This document shows positions 11,382 through 21,705 of a DNA stretch of 64,000 nucleotides, piece after piece. A model generated the notes under the pieces. The model worked only from the letters and a program-made list of their open reading frames with translations, did no database searches and was not told the origin of the DNA. The first letter of the stretch is position 1. Each line of letters starts with the position of its first letter. Position numbers and translations under genes: made by a program. Source of the DNA: Paraphaeosphaeria minitans (taxonomy: Eukaryota; Ascomycota; Dothideomycetes; Pleosporales; Didymosphaeriaceae); the NCBI GenBank assembly GCA_015832175.1, contig WJXW01000011.1, positions 62,001 to 126,000 of the forward strand, written 5' to 3'.

Positions 11382-12480
11382 TATTACGTAAAACACCTAG
11401 CTACTTATTTACCTTATTCTTTACTTAGGTTTTCTGCACTAATTAAGGCTTAAGACTTAGATAGAGCTTAGTAATAAAAGGTAACTTAAAACGCTTAGTA
11501 ATTAGTATTTTTAAGTAGTAATCTAGGACGCTGTATATTTTTATAAAGTAATTAATTACCTTTTACTAGGGATCTTTTAATAGAGCTTCTACTAATCCTT
11601 TAATTTCTACAGCTATATTGCTAACCTACTTACTTAACTTATTAGTTAAAGTTATCTTTTTATAAGATCTCTCTACTATAGTTAATATCTCTACACGCCT
11701 TTTATAAGGCCCTAAAGTCTTTACTTTATTACTATCCTCCTTGCTATTACTTTTTACTATTACTATAATTAATTAATTAATATCTCTTACCCTAGCTCTA
11801 TTAGTAATTACGCTGTTAAATAGTCACTAGTGTAGGTCTTTATACGCTAGAGGCTTTATATAATATTTTTAAGCGTTTAGGTATTTTAAAGTACTTTATT
11901 AGCGCCTAGCTATCTCCTATAACGACGCTAAACTTATTTATAGTAAATCTAGAAAGGTTATTTAGCTCTTACTAAACTTTCTAGTTTACCTTATAGTTAT
12001 TATAGTAATTTTTACACTACTAGATAAATAACACTACGCCTAGTAAAGACACTAAAGCTACTTTTTTAGCTACTACACACTACGCTATTACTTTATAACT
12101 AGTATCTATATATTACTTATAGTCCTCTACCTACTTTATAAGCGCTAAGAGGAGCGTCTTAATTATATATAGTAACTATAGACTCTAACCCTAGCTCCCT
12201 CTAGGCGTTAGCGACGCTGTAAATATTAATAGAGATAACACTAGCGTCTATAATAGAGGAAAAAAAGTTAATATTAGTAATAAAATAGGTGTTAAGCTCT
12301 ATAAAAGCTCTTAGAACGCTTTACACGCTAGAGTACTTAGAGTTAGTATAAAGGATTAATTAATAATACTAAAGTGTAATAAGATAAGACTTTTAGATAG
12401 GCAGTTACTAAATATAGGTTAATCTAGGTACGTTAGAAGCAGGTCTTTAGAACAATTTATATAGCTATACTAACAAAAAA
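11382..12480. other. RIP-like AT-rich block of unknown origin
   Basis: AT-rich and stop-dense on both strands. The minus strand between about 11,750 and 11,430 gives a longish decayed frame (segments such as SNIAVEIKGLVEALLKDP and VLDYYLKILITKRFKLP) that I do not recognise. The composition switches sharply to normal GC at about 12,480. Confidence 0.4.
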
Positions 12481-12559
12481 TTCTACGCCAGCGCTTTACT
12501 GAAACTGGGCGAGATCAAGCCCAGATCACGATTTGAGATCACGCCCACCGAACAGGCCC

Positions 12560-13170
12560 TTACATTCTCTACTCCCTTCCTCTCTCGGTCGCTTTTAGCT
12601 AGTGCCTCATCTATTTGTGCGCGTGTGAAGTCCACTTCGGCCAATTGTGCTACTGTTGCCTAGCGGCTCCGTGCTTCTTCCTCTTCTACGGCTTCGGTAG
12701 GCGAGACACCTGCAAAATAACCGCTCCTAGTACCCAACCAGAAATAAACGCTGGCATGAAACTTGCTTGCACTGTGGTGCCGTTGCCGTAGCGGCTTTGG
12801 GTTGGCGTCCTGAAGCACGCTTCTGCCCATCGTGGAGGTCGTTGAAGTGCTTCGCTAGCACTCTCGTTGATATGCAGGTGTAACCGCACTTAGGACATGA
12901 CTGTCCTTTTTGTATAGGGATGTGCGGCAAGGGAAGCCGTCCCCCGGATGGTAACTGGAAGCTGGGTGAGTTTGAGTCGGCCGGGCCTTTCAGCATAAGC
13001 TCTTCAACTAGAAGCATCCGCCTCTTCTCTGAAGAGCCGACATTTGGGTGGTCGGAGTGCCAGCGCTTGAGGTGACCTAGGTAGTGCTTAGGCTTGACGC
13101 CTGCACCGCACGGGATACATATCCATGTTTGGCAGTCTGTAAGGTAGTAGAAAAGATCTATGTTAAGGCA
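12560..13170 (-). pseudogene. Decayed OrsD-family (PF12013, formerly DUF3505) gene
   Basis: The minus strand encodes the N-terminal paired zinc-finger-like layout of the OrsD family. WICIPCGAGVKPKHYLGHL and RWHSDHPNVG (about 13,040-13,110) are followed by CPKCGYTCISTRVLAKHF and HDGQKR (about 12,830-12,925), then CQRLF and, after a frameshift near 12,730, GYFAGVSPTEAVEEEEARSR, a stop near 12,660, and VDFTRAQIDEALAKSDRERK. No ATG precedes the first conserved block; an ATA sits where a start would be expected (NIDLFYYL). The gene thus has a lost start, a frameshift and a stop, and its 3' part is gone at the RIP boundary. In fungi this domain is often found near helicase-like or subtelomeric repeats (family knowledge). 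Confidence 0.7.
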
Positions 13171-13579
13171 TTAAACCGTGGACGGCTAATGTGAAACGAA
13201 GAAGAAATCGAATGACTAGAAGTGTAAGCAGATAATACATGACGACGAAAGAAGATGGCTGGGTTGTAATTTCTCCCTTTACTTGTTGCACGGTTGGCTG
13301 CTACGTTTTCGCGGGAAAAGCTAGTCGCGATGCATGAGGATGGGATCTTGGCGGTAAGCATGGAAGGTACGCGAGCTAGTATTAGAGACTTGATTCCTAT
13401 ACACGGTAGAACCTAGGAAGAATAGATACGCGCTGCGAAAGCTCGCGTACTATTTTGATGAGGCGAGGAACGGGCCAGCTCAGAAGCACGCGGGGCCAAG
13501 CACTAGTTCTATTACAGAAGTATGTAAGGGCTTGTTTAGGCTTAGCCCGGCTACCCTACCTGCGCAATTAATCCATGTG

Positions 13580-14022
13580 GGATCCGCGTAACGGGCAGGC
13601 CTCTAGGTAAGTAATCGCGGGCAGGCCTGCAACCAAGTTGGGCGTAGTTTCCTGCAGGCTAAGGTGCTATCTAATCGACCTTTGTTGCCGCGTAAAATAC
13701 GCCTAAAATAGGGATTGAATAATAGCTAACTTGCAGTAATTTTAATTAAGGCGTAACGCGTAGAGGGTTAGTATTTTATATTACTTAGTATCGCCCTTAC
13801 TATCTATATACACCTAATCCCTATTACTGCTATAAACTATCTATAAACCTATTTTGTACGCGTTTTTTATGTAAGTCAGCTATTTTAGAGCCCCTATTTT
13901 TAACGTATTTGGCCTCTTAATAAGGGTGAAGCAAATAGCGCCTTAGCCTACAGGTGCCCTTGACCTAATTAGGTTGCAGGCCTACCCGCGATTACTTAGA
14001 GGCCTGCCCGTTACGTGGATCC
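13580..14022. mobile_element. MITE with about 52-bp terminal inverted repeats and 9-bp TSD (MULE-like)
   Basis: Terminal inverted repeats run inward from GGATCCGCGTAACGGGCAGG (13580) and out to CCTGCCCGTTACGTGGATCC (ends 14022). They match over about 52 bp with a 2-bp indel. The 9-bp direct repeat ATCCATGTG flanks the element exactly at 13571-13579 and 14023-14031. The 443-bp length, absence of an ORF and a 9-bp duplication fit a non-autonomous Mutator-like element; the superfamily is inferred from duplication length. It lies about 310 bp upstream of the MOSC gene start, so it may contribute promoter sequence. Confidence 0.85.
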
Positions 14023-14331
14023 ATCCATGTGCTGCAAAGGCCTCGCTCCACGCGCACGTTAGGCCTCCACTGACACATACCTTTGATGCTTCGCAATCCC
14101 GAAGCCCGCACGCTATACGAGCGAGTCAGTGACTTCGGCTTCGCCGTTGTTTTAGCCCTAGCTAGCGTAAACTGGCCAGGACAATTACTATCCTCCTGCG
14201 CTTGTGGGCTTGATTCTCCTTCCCTTTCTCCTGCTTCTTTTTCATGTGTGGTGTTTTCTCTGAGTGACTTGAGGCATCGTCTCAATTTGCATACCTCGTT
14301 AGTTCGCTACATCTACGTTACTTCAGCGAAC

Positions 14332-16255
14332 ATGGCAGAGCCAATCATAGATTTGCATGCTCCGTTTGAACGGGACACGATTATTGAAGTAAGTCGATCT
14401 TGTGTGTGTAACCTAGGAGTCACCTCATGCATCTGAACCTCCCATTTCGATTACCTCTTTTAATATCATCCCATCTACTTGAGCAGATATTCTTTTGCAA
14501 CCCTTCCTGACTATGACGCAGATACGAAGAGGCAAAATGAAGCCTATGCCTGGGCTAGCGATCAAATCCGGAATCGACAAGTCAGTTGTGGATGGTCCTC
14601 TATGGGTCTCCAAGACAGGACTTGAGCACGACGAGCAAGATAGGGCGTTTCACGGTGGGCCTACCAAGGCGGTTCATGCATGTGTGTAACCCTTATTGCG
14701 GTCTACATCCCCAAGCACCTCAGTAGAGAGAGAATATGATGGCTAACGAACATGGTCAGACTGCAGCTCCCACTATCCAACTTGGTCATCCGAACACCCC
14801 TCTGCTTCAGCACGATTCGTTCCGGGCGGCTTCGGTGAAAATTTTGTCTTCAAACGCATGAACGAACGCAATATCTGCATTGGCGATGTATTCGAGATGG
14901 GCACCGGTCCGGAACCTCTACAGTTGGAGGTCTCGCAGCCGCGCCAACCGTGCTTCAAGCTTAATCATCGGTTTCAGCTCAAGAACTTTGCACCTCAGAC
15001 CACGCGACTGAGTCGCACGGGGTGGTACTTCCGAGTGTTGAGGGAAGGATGGGTGAATGCTGGAGATCAGATAAGACTGGTGCAAAGGAAGTATCCGAGG
15101 TGGACCTTGGAGAAAATACAGGGTGTCATGTATAGGGGGAATGGTGATGAGAAGGAGCTGAGAGAGCTACTTGCTATACAGGAGCTGACGGATGAGATAA
15201 AAGTCGTATTAAAAAACCGACTTTCCAAACTGGAACCGAAAAGGTCAAAGAAAGAAGTCGTTTGGACGGACTGGAAGGTGGTTGAGAAGGTCAAGCAAAC
15301 CCCTCGGATTACTTCGTTTACTTTCGAAGCTGTCGATCTGAATGCCACAGCTACACCTCAGGCAGGCTCGCACGTTAAGATACGTTTAGCCAATGGCCTG
15401 GTGCGGGCTTATTCTATCGTCCACGGGTCGCGCGGTCGCTTCGAACTAGGTGTTGCGCTTGACAAGGATTCGCGCGGTGGCTCCAAGTATCTTCACAACC
15501 ACGTCAAGGAAAACGATATCCTCCAAGTCGGAAACATAACTCCTGGCATCGACCCCTACTTCATGGCAGGTAACCATTTGTTTGTCGCTGCGGGCGACAC
15601 CGTAACCCCCGGCATCAGGACCAACTCTATGGCAAGCAATAATGTCTTCATTGCTGCCGGCATTGGTATTACAGCTTTTCTATGGCTGATTGAAGAAATG
15701 CTTAGCATAAACTGGAGCGTGCAATTGCATTATGCTGTACGCAGCGCAGACGAAATCCCGTTCCAAAGCAGGCTCAAGAAAATGGGTGGAAGATTGGTGC
15801 TATACAACCAAGAGGAAGGAGACCGCATGAATATCTCCCACATCATCAAAACCATGCCATGGAACTCGCAAACCTACGTCTGCGGACCGCCGCGCCTAAT
15901 GGACGATGCCCTTAAAGCAACACAGGACGCAGGGCTTAGCGAGAAAGACGTCCATTTTGAAGCTTTTTCAGCAGATGTTGGCGGTGATGCATTTGAGGTT
16001 ACGGTTAGGAATCGAGGTAATAAGGCGTTAGTTGTGAATGAAGACGAAACACTGCTGGAAGTGCTGCAGAGGCAGTTTACGGGCGTAGTAGAAAGTAATT
16101 GTGAGGTTGGTAACTGTGGGACATGTAAGGTAAAAGTTTGTCAAGGGCATGTACAGCATAGGGGAACAGCGTTGAGTGCGGACGAAAAGAAGGGGGAGAT
16201 GTTGAGTTGTATTTCGAGAGGGGTTGGGAAGATTGAAATAGAGATTGGTCAGTGA
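14332..16255 (+). CDS. MOSC domain fused to flavin/2Fe-2S ferredoxin reductase
   Basis: Three exons inferred: 14332-14388, 14522-14681, 14760-16255 (570 aa). The splices join DTIIE to IRRGKMKP, and KAVHA to YCSSHYPTW via a split Tyr codon; the second intron has a CTAAC branch site. The N-terminal third is a YiiM-type MOSC domain (GKMKPMPGLAIKSGIDKS, then GLEHDEQDRAFHGG, then FVPGGFGENF). The rest is a phthalate/vanillate-type reductase: FMN/FAD site RAYSIV, NAD site FIAAGIGIT, and a C-terminal plant-type 2Fe-2S cluster C520-x4-C525-x2-C528-x27-C556. The likely role is electron transfer to a MOSC-bound molybdenum cofactor or an oxygenase; the substrate is unknown. Oddity: around residues 335-375 a TPGI..MA.N..F.AAG segment occurs twice in tandem, enlarging the loop before the NAD site. 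The gene stands alone between a MITE and pseudogenes. Cytosolic location is inferred from the lack of a targeting signal. Confidence 0.88.
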
Positions 16256-17080
16256 AATGAAATTTCATTTGTGTTTTACAAGGCAACGATGATTTAGCAT
16301 TAGATAGATTTCTAATAACAAATGCATGCGATTTAGTCGCTGGTTAGGTTATAAAGTCTTTGTTCAATGTCGCAAATAGGTAAGGCTACATGTCAGCTAC
16401 AAGCCAAGAAACACAGTGACTTAATTTAAAAGACCTCTGCATACGTAATGGTTGCTACTTGCCGCATTAGTCCCTATGGTGCGTAAGAAGGCGCTTCTCT
16501 GCATTATTTCTGTGGAACGTTTGGCTACTACTCCTGCGAACTATTAGAGAGTGCTACCTAAAAGTTCCTAAGCATGGTACCGCAATTATCGAAGGGCTGT
16601 CTAATATTAAGAAGCATAATACGATGTTTTACACAAAGGTTTCTATAGCCATCAAAACCGGTTAGGGTTCACAGAGGCTTATTAACGGTACTACCGAATC
16701 TTCTGTGCCTGAACAGGCAAATAGGAGTTCGTTGTTAGTGCTTAGCTAGTTAGTTAAGAGAAAGAGCTGTTTTTTGCAGGCTTGTCCTTTAGTCCTAGCG
16801 TTTGCCAAATCTGATGAGGTACAAAGTAAAGAACCCATCCAGCCATTATCGTCCAAGAAAATAATGGCGTTCAAACTAACTGCCACAACGCAGATAAGTG
16901 TGCCGACGAGTTTCGCGATCCGGCTACTGATGAGATCCAGAAGAACTGCCTCTTGTACACTATCCTCCCAGATGTCGCGGCCGGCATGTCTCCAGGTTCC
17001 CAGATCAGCATACAAGTCCGACATTTTCGCTTTCCTGTGAGAGCTGAATACTCTCCTCTGGCGACGTATTTGCCATTCAC
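16256..17080. other. Intergenic, no supported gene
   Basis: No conserved coding signal was recognised. A 92-codon minus-strand ORF (17024-16746, starting MSDLYADLGTW, with one hydrophobic segment KLVGTLICVVAVSLNAIIFL) lies directly 3' of the NLR-like pseudogene and may be part of its decay or chance. Confidence 0.4.
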
Positions 17081-17089
17081 TAAAAGCGC

Positions 17090-17880
17090 TGCCAGCAGAT
17101 TGAAACCCATATAAATGGTGGCCAAAGCTGAAAACCGAAATTTATCATTGATTTGTCGTGCTGCAGAGACATTTTGACGAAAACATGTGGCAAACGGAAC
17201 ATTTCCGGAGAAAAATGCCCTTGGTAGTAACAGTACAAAACATAGTTGTTTGGCCGATGCCGCGTCATAATATGGGACTGCAAGTAAACACATACAGTGG
17301 AATCCTTCTCCAGGGGATGTGTATGCAGGATCGTTGCGCGAAAGAACAAACGCCTGGTACCTCCTTCAGCTTTAAACCCCTAGCGACTTGGTCTTAATTT
17401 ATCTTCTTATCGACAAGACCACCTATACTGTGCGCCACAAGTTCGATGGGAATCTGTAAAGTCCAAGTCAGTCTTGGGGCTACACCTGTGCTATATTATG
17501 TACATTGCGGCCGCGATGAATGGATCAGCCGCCTAGCATGGCAGATAGAAGCGACTTACTAGAATCGTGGACCTCGAGTTGAGAGTCGTTCCGCGTCACC
17601 CATTCTGAGTCGTACCCGAAACCGTACATCCGCGCATTTCTGAACTCAGGATCTCGCTCAAGGCGCTCTCTAGGCAAGTGCAGGCTGGGGTCGTCGTGCT
17701 GCATAATGCTCTTCTCGAATGACCTCCTAGACCGTGTACAAAAATGATTTCCCAGAGTCGTTTCCCACGATGGTAAATAAGATTGAGATCGAGCTTTCCA
17801 CGGTATCCCCGGTGGACCCTACAACCGACTTACTGCAGGGCCCTGGGGTCGTCTGTGAACCGATGAGCGCAAGCTGCATA
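17090..17880 (-). pseudogene. Remnant of NLR-like gene: N-terminal alpha/beta-hydrolase (lipase) domain
   Basis: Minus-strand islands in family order. RLWEIIFVHGLGGHS (about 17,700-17,760) is followed after a one-base frameshift by MQHDDPSLHLPR and NARMYGFGYDSEW (about 17,595-17,690). A plausible intron follows (17559-17454, GTAAGT...TTTACAG), then IPIELVAHSIGGLV (about 17,415-17,453), corresponding to the GHSMGG nucleophile elbow, and farther on QINDKFR (about 17,135-17,160), corresponding to the INDEFR motif. This order is typical of the serine-hydrolase N-terminus of fungal STAND/NLR-like proteins with NB-ARC or ankyrin tails. Two or more frameshifts and a stop after KKIN make it a pseudogene. 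No NTPase or repeat region was found. Confidence 0.6.
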
Positions 17881-17939
17881 AACCAACCTTGAGTACTTGC
17901 ACTCGTTATGCGTGTAGAACGATGATAATCACCATCCAT

Positions 17940-19734
17940 GCTAGTGTTACCATATCATAGATCGCCATGTATGAGGCACAGTTTGATGCGACGGCCCGCA
18001 ATTTCCAGCAGAGTAGAATCACCTCTTCCAGGAAGGGCTTAGTCGGCTCGATGAGTTGTTGCTTATGTCCGTGGGCTTCTTGTTCCAGGTAACAGCAGAG
18101 GCTTCCGCGTAGTTTGTGCTAAGTATTTCTCCCATGCATCTAACCATCGGTGCTTAATGGGTATGTTTTCATAGTATGTCGTATTGTTGAATGAGGGTGT
18201 GAGGAGACGTTCCCGCGCAATGGAGCTCGGCTAGCATAGTCGGGAAGGTATACAAGTCTGACATTTCGTCGTTGGTATCGTGGAAATGGCAGAGGAAGAT
18301 GTATGTCGAGTATCGTAGCATAAGTACCCCATGCGATCGGTTGGAAAGTAAGCTGTATCAGCGCATACTCAAGGCTCTAAAATCATACATACTTTTGGCG
18401 CAAGATCGGGATTCGCAGCGTAGATCGGCGACATTGCTGTGAACGTGGTCCAAGTCTAAAAGCTTGCGCCGTGCGCAACGATGACTTCAACAATGATGCC
18501 CTTGGGTGCAGCTCTACATTGATTTCTATGATCCTGAGAGACATTTGCAAGCAACCTTGGACACACTAGAGACCACGTTGGGGTTAATGACTTGAATGGC
18601 CACTACATACACACCAACCCTATCACTGTAATCCGTATGCTCGTTGCCCATTCTGGTCCGTACAGAGGGACGTTCAGAAAGCCGGTCGACGTTTTAATGA
18701 GAGGGAGGGTGTATGCGCGTGCCGCAAGGGAATAAAAAAAATTGACGTGGGTGATAAGAGTACCTACCTACCTACCGTGATCCTTGCCCTTCTTCGTTAT
18801 TGCGGTCTAAACACAAGATGGCATCGCTAGAGAACAGGCTGTAGCTCTAGACCATGATGGGAAGAAATTAAAAAATCCCGAGTGTCTATCACCTTACCCG
18901 ACAAGTCGCCAGATTGTTAATATTATATGCAATACTCATATTCGGGTTTAAGATACCATGGTGGATGGGCACTGGGCATGAGAAAGCCACAGGGTTGCTG
19001 CCAAATAGGCATTCGCAGCCAGGAGTGAAATCGCTATCCAGCTCTCGGCAGCGTTTACGGTGGCGCAGGTGACATGCATATTGCAAGCTGGTTGCCTTTG
19101 CTGGGACCTGATCAATGATGTCAATGGTTTCATTCTTGGGGCCTAGGTACAGGGTAAACTCAAACATATTACCTCAGACCGTAGGTACTGCAAAGCATCG
19201 TGCGCATGCTGCATATCATAGGATGTGCTAAGATGGCGGATAACTTCGCCGTCAGTATCCGCCAGGTCAAATTCGGGCATTGTGTCCGGGAGAGAATCGG
19301 AGACATTGCCGCTCTACCCCTGAGTCTGTGGCAGTGTGGTCAACCACACGTCCTACCGCGCAAGCTCGTAGAAGACGCTTGCGCGAAAGAGGGAATACAG
19401 TTGAGACGCATAAAGGAGGAAATCACTGTAAGAGGACGAGTAATACCATTTCCGCGCACGTGATGGGGACTAGCCTCGATCGGCGGATGCGAACCTCGGC
19501 CCAGAGGCGGCTCGGAATGCCACTCGAGTGACGTTCACAAGCTGGAGCGAGCGGATCCGCACATGATGCTGCACCACAAACTTTGCACTTCTTTGACACA
19601 CTTTGTTGCGTAGACATAGCTTTGACCCGTTGGTATTTGATATAGGCCAAGAGCGCCGTTGCCTTGGACCGACCTGCTCAAGAACGACCGATCAGACCTT
19701 CCCCGCGCGACTCCTAACTCTGAGCATTCACACA
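17940..19734. other. Gene-poor stretch with one decayed coding island
   Basis: Apart from the minus-strand island at about 18,050-18,480 (listed separately) nothing recognisable is present. A 92-codon minus-strand ORF (19167-18889) has several cysteines but no signal peptide and no recognised family. The promoter of the following carrier gene presumably occupies the last few hundred bases. Confidence 0.4.
18050..18480 (-). pseudogene. Decayed gene of unknown family
   Basis: Minus-strand pieces read like a real protein broken by one frameshift: APKGIIVEVIVAHGASF (then a stop), a possible GTATGT donor near 18,390, VLMLRYSTYIFLCHFHD, DEMSDLYTFPTMLAELH, then a shift into YYENIPIKHRWLDAWEKYLA. 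No family was recognised. The density of aromatic and charged residues and the single shift argue for a recently broken gene, but chance cannot be excluded. Confidence 0.3.
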
Positions 19735-20775
19735 ATGTCAGGCGCGCAGAAAACAGCACAAGAGAAGCTCCTCGAGTCGACGCAGTCGGTGCCCACGAGT
19801 ACGGCAGCGCAGCAGAGCGACAATGTCGCGCACGCGCTTGCCGGCGCTGGCGGAGGCCTGCTCTCCATGGCCCTGACGTAGGCTTCGCAGTGCTGTAGAT
19901 CTTCATTCACTGACACATGGCATAGCTACCCCCTGATCACGCTCTCCACACGCGCACAGGTCGAATCGAAGCGCGCGCAGTCGTCCACCCTGGATGCCGC
20001 CCGCCGTATCATCAAGCGCGAGGGCGTCGCCGGCCTCTACGCAGGCCTCGAGTCGGCTCTCTTCGGCATCAGCGTCACCAACTTTGTCTACTACTACTGG
20101 TACGAATGGACGCGCGCCTTCTTCGAAAAAGCCGCCCTCAAAGCGGGTCGCGCCTCCAAGAAACTCACAACCGTGGAGTCGATGATGGCGGGCGCGCTCG
20201 CGGGCTCCGCAACCGTCCTCATGACGAACCCCATCTGGGTCATCAACACGCGCATGACGGCGCGCAAGGCCGACAGCGATGAGCCTGCGCTGCCGGGTTC
20301 GAAGCCCGCAAAGGCGCCGTCGACGCTCGGCACGCTGCTCGCGCTGCTCAGGGATGAGGGCCCCGCCCGCCTCTTTGCTGGCGTGATGCCTGCGCTCATA
20401 CTCGTCATCAACCCCATCCTGCAGTACACCGTCTTCGAGCAGCTCAAGAACCGCCTCGCCCAGCGCCGCCGCGTGACGCCCACCGATGCTTTTTACCTCG
20501 GCGCGCTGGGTAAGCTGCTCGCAACGAGCATCACATACCCGTACATCACGGTCAAGTCGCGCATGCATGTTGCCAGCAAGGATGGGCCCAAGGAGAACAT
20601 GATGACGACTTTCAGACGGATTATCCAGGAGGAGGGATACGCAGGGTTGTATGGCGGCATTGGGCCCAAGGTCACGCAGAGTGTGATTACGGCGGCCTTC
20701 CTGTTTGCGTTCAAAGATGCGCTTTATGCGTATACCGTATTGGCGAGGAAGAAGATTGCGGCGAGGAAGATGTAG
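19735..20775 (+). CDS. PMP47: Peroxisomal adenine nucleotide carrier (PMP47/SLC25A17 type)
   Basis: Two exons, 19735-19877 and 19926-20775 (330 aa). The 48-nt intron splits the Thr codon before YPLITLSTR. Three mitochondrial-carrier repeats are present, with signatures YPLITLSTRAQ, NPIWVINTR and YPYITVKSR. The middle one (NPIWVxNTR) is characteristic of the peroxisomal PMP47/Ant1 branch rather than mitochondrial ADP/ATP carriers. Expected role: exchange of ATP for AMP across the peroxisomal membrane to feed fatty-acid activation and beta-oxidation. Length matches the family (about 310-350 aa). The start was chosen as the first ATG in the exon giving the short Ser/Thr/Gln-rich N-terminus. A 348-codon ORF on the opposite strand is a shadow of its GC-rich codons. 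Confidence 0.9.
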
Positions 20776-21129
20776 GTTGATGTGGTGGCGTGTGGGAAAA
20801 GAGAAGGGATATGGGAGGACGCGAAAGTGAAAAGGAAGACTTTGGTTGATTGGTGAGAAGTGTATGTATACTGTGATTCGATCGCTCCATGTACGTTCGG
20901 GTTTCTGTCGTGTTATTTGCAACGTCCGCTCGTAGTATTCGATATCCAATGGTAAAAGTTACATCACCGTCACAAGTCAGGTCCTAATCATCGATAGCAG
21001 TTATTATTATTAGAGGTTCCATGCCTCGCAATCGGGTCAGGCTACGTAGACTCAAATCTCTCCCATTTTAGCCCACCAGCATCAGTACCTGTCACAGCAG
21101 CGAAACAGACACTACTGACCCTACAACGT
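20776..21129. other. Convergent intergenic spacer
   Basis: 354 bp between the carrier stop and the 3' end of the secreted-protein gene on the other strand. It probably holds both 3' UTRs; no other structure was seen. Confidence 0.5.
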
Positions 21130-21705
21130 TTAACATACTCTTCTCACAGCCTCGCATGTGGCCGACGAACGAGCCGTAGTGGAACGAGGACCGCGATCGA
21201 ACACACTACACCCGGGAGTCATACTTGCCACCCTGGAGGGCGTGGACAGGATGTATGTTGGATCGCGCTCATTGTGTGGTGGTGGCGGTGGCGTAGTCGG
21301 AATACCGCCCGGGGGGGAAGAAGAAGTGGGGAGGATGTCCCGAGTGGAAGACCTCACCGATGATGTCGTACAGCGGATGAAGCCGTGTATGATGGTACAG
21401 GTGGGCCACCCGGCCTGGCGCTTCTCGCCCTCGCGATGAATCGAGGATGGCGTCGTCTTCAAAGTCGTTGGAACAAGCATATTGGCGGTCAGGCGTAAAG
21501 CTGTTGGGTCGATCACGCAGCCGTGGCCTGGAGGACAAAGACCACCTGAGTCCGAGGGAACTTGTGTGGGTGCGGCAACGCTTGAAGTCGTTGGTTCGAT
21601 AACGCAACCGCCGGGAGGACACAGACCGCCTGATCCCGAAGGAAAATGCGGTAGTGCACCGACGCTCAGAGCAATGCTACTGCCGAGGGTCAAGGCGAGC
21701 TTCAT
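21130..21705 (-). CDS. Small cysteine-rich secreted protein (effector-like)
   Basis: Single exon, 191 aa. The N-terminus MKLALTLGSSIALSVGA is a good signal peptide (cleavage predicted near residue 17-19). Two direct repeats follow (GGLCPPGGCVIEPT at 26-39 and GGLCPPGHGCVIDPT at 54-68), each with a Cys pair. A dibasic KR at 95-96 could be a Kex2 site separating a C-terminal part (RQAGWPTCTIIHGFIRC and onward). The tail is rich in Ser/Thr/Pro with six consecutive prolines in all. Nine cysteines in total. No known family recognised; the combination is typical of fungal secreted or cell-wall-associated peptides and effector candidates. An ORF on the opposite strand is antisense shadow. Confidence that it is expressed is moderate. 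Confidence 0.6.
   Translation of the reverse strand: MKLALTLGSSIALSVGALPHFPSGSGGLCPPGGCVIEPTTSSVAAPTQVPSDSGGLCPPGHGCVIDPTALRLTANMLVPTTLKTTPSSIHREGEKRQAGWPTCTIIHGFIRCTTSSVRSSTRDILPTSSSPPGGIPTTPPPPPHNERDPTYILSTPSRVASMTPGCSVFDRGPRSTTARSSATCEAVRRVC

Noticed and set aside
16746..17024. 92-codon minus-strand ORF with one hydrophobic segment
   Set aside because: No homology recognised and adjacent to a pseudogene on the same strand; insufficient to call a gene.
19903..20949. 348-codon minus-strand ORF
   Set aside because: Lies antisense over the PMP47-type carrier; Arg/Glu-rich composition is the mirror of GC-rich codons, no domain.
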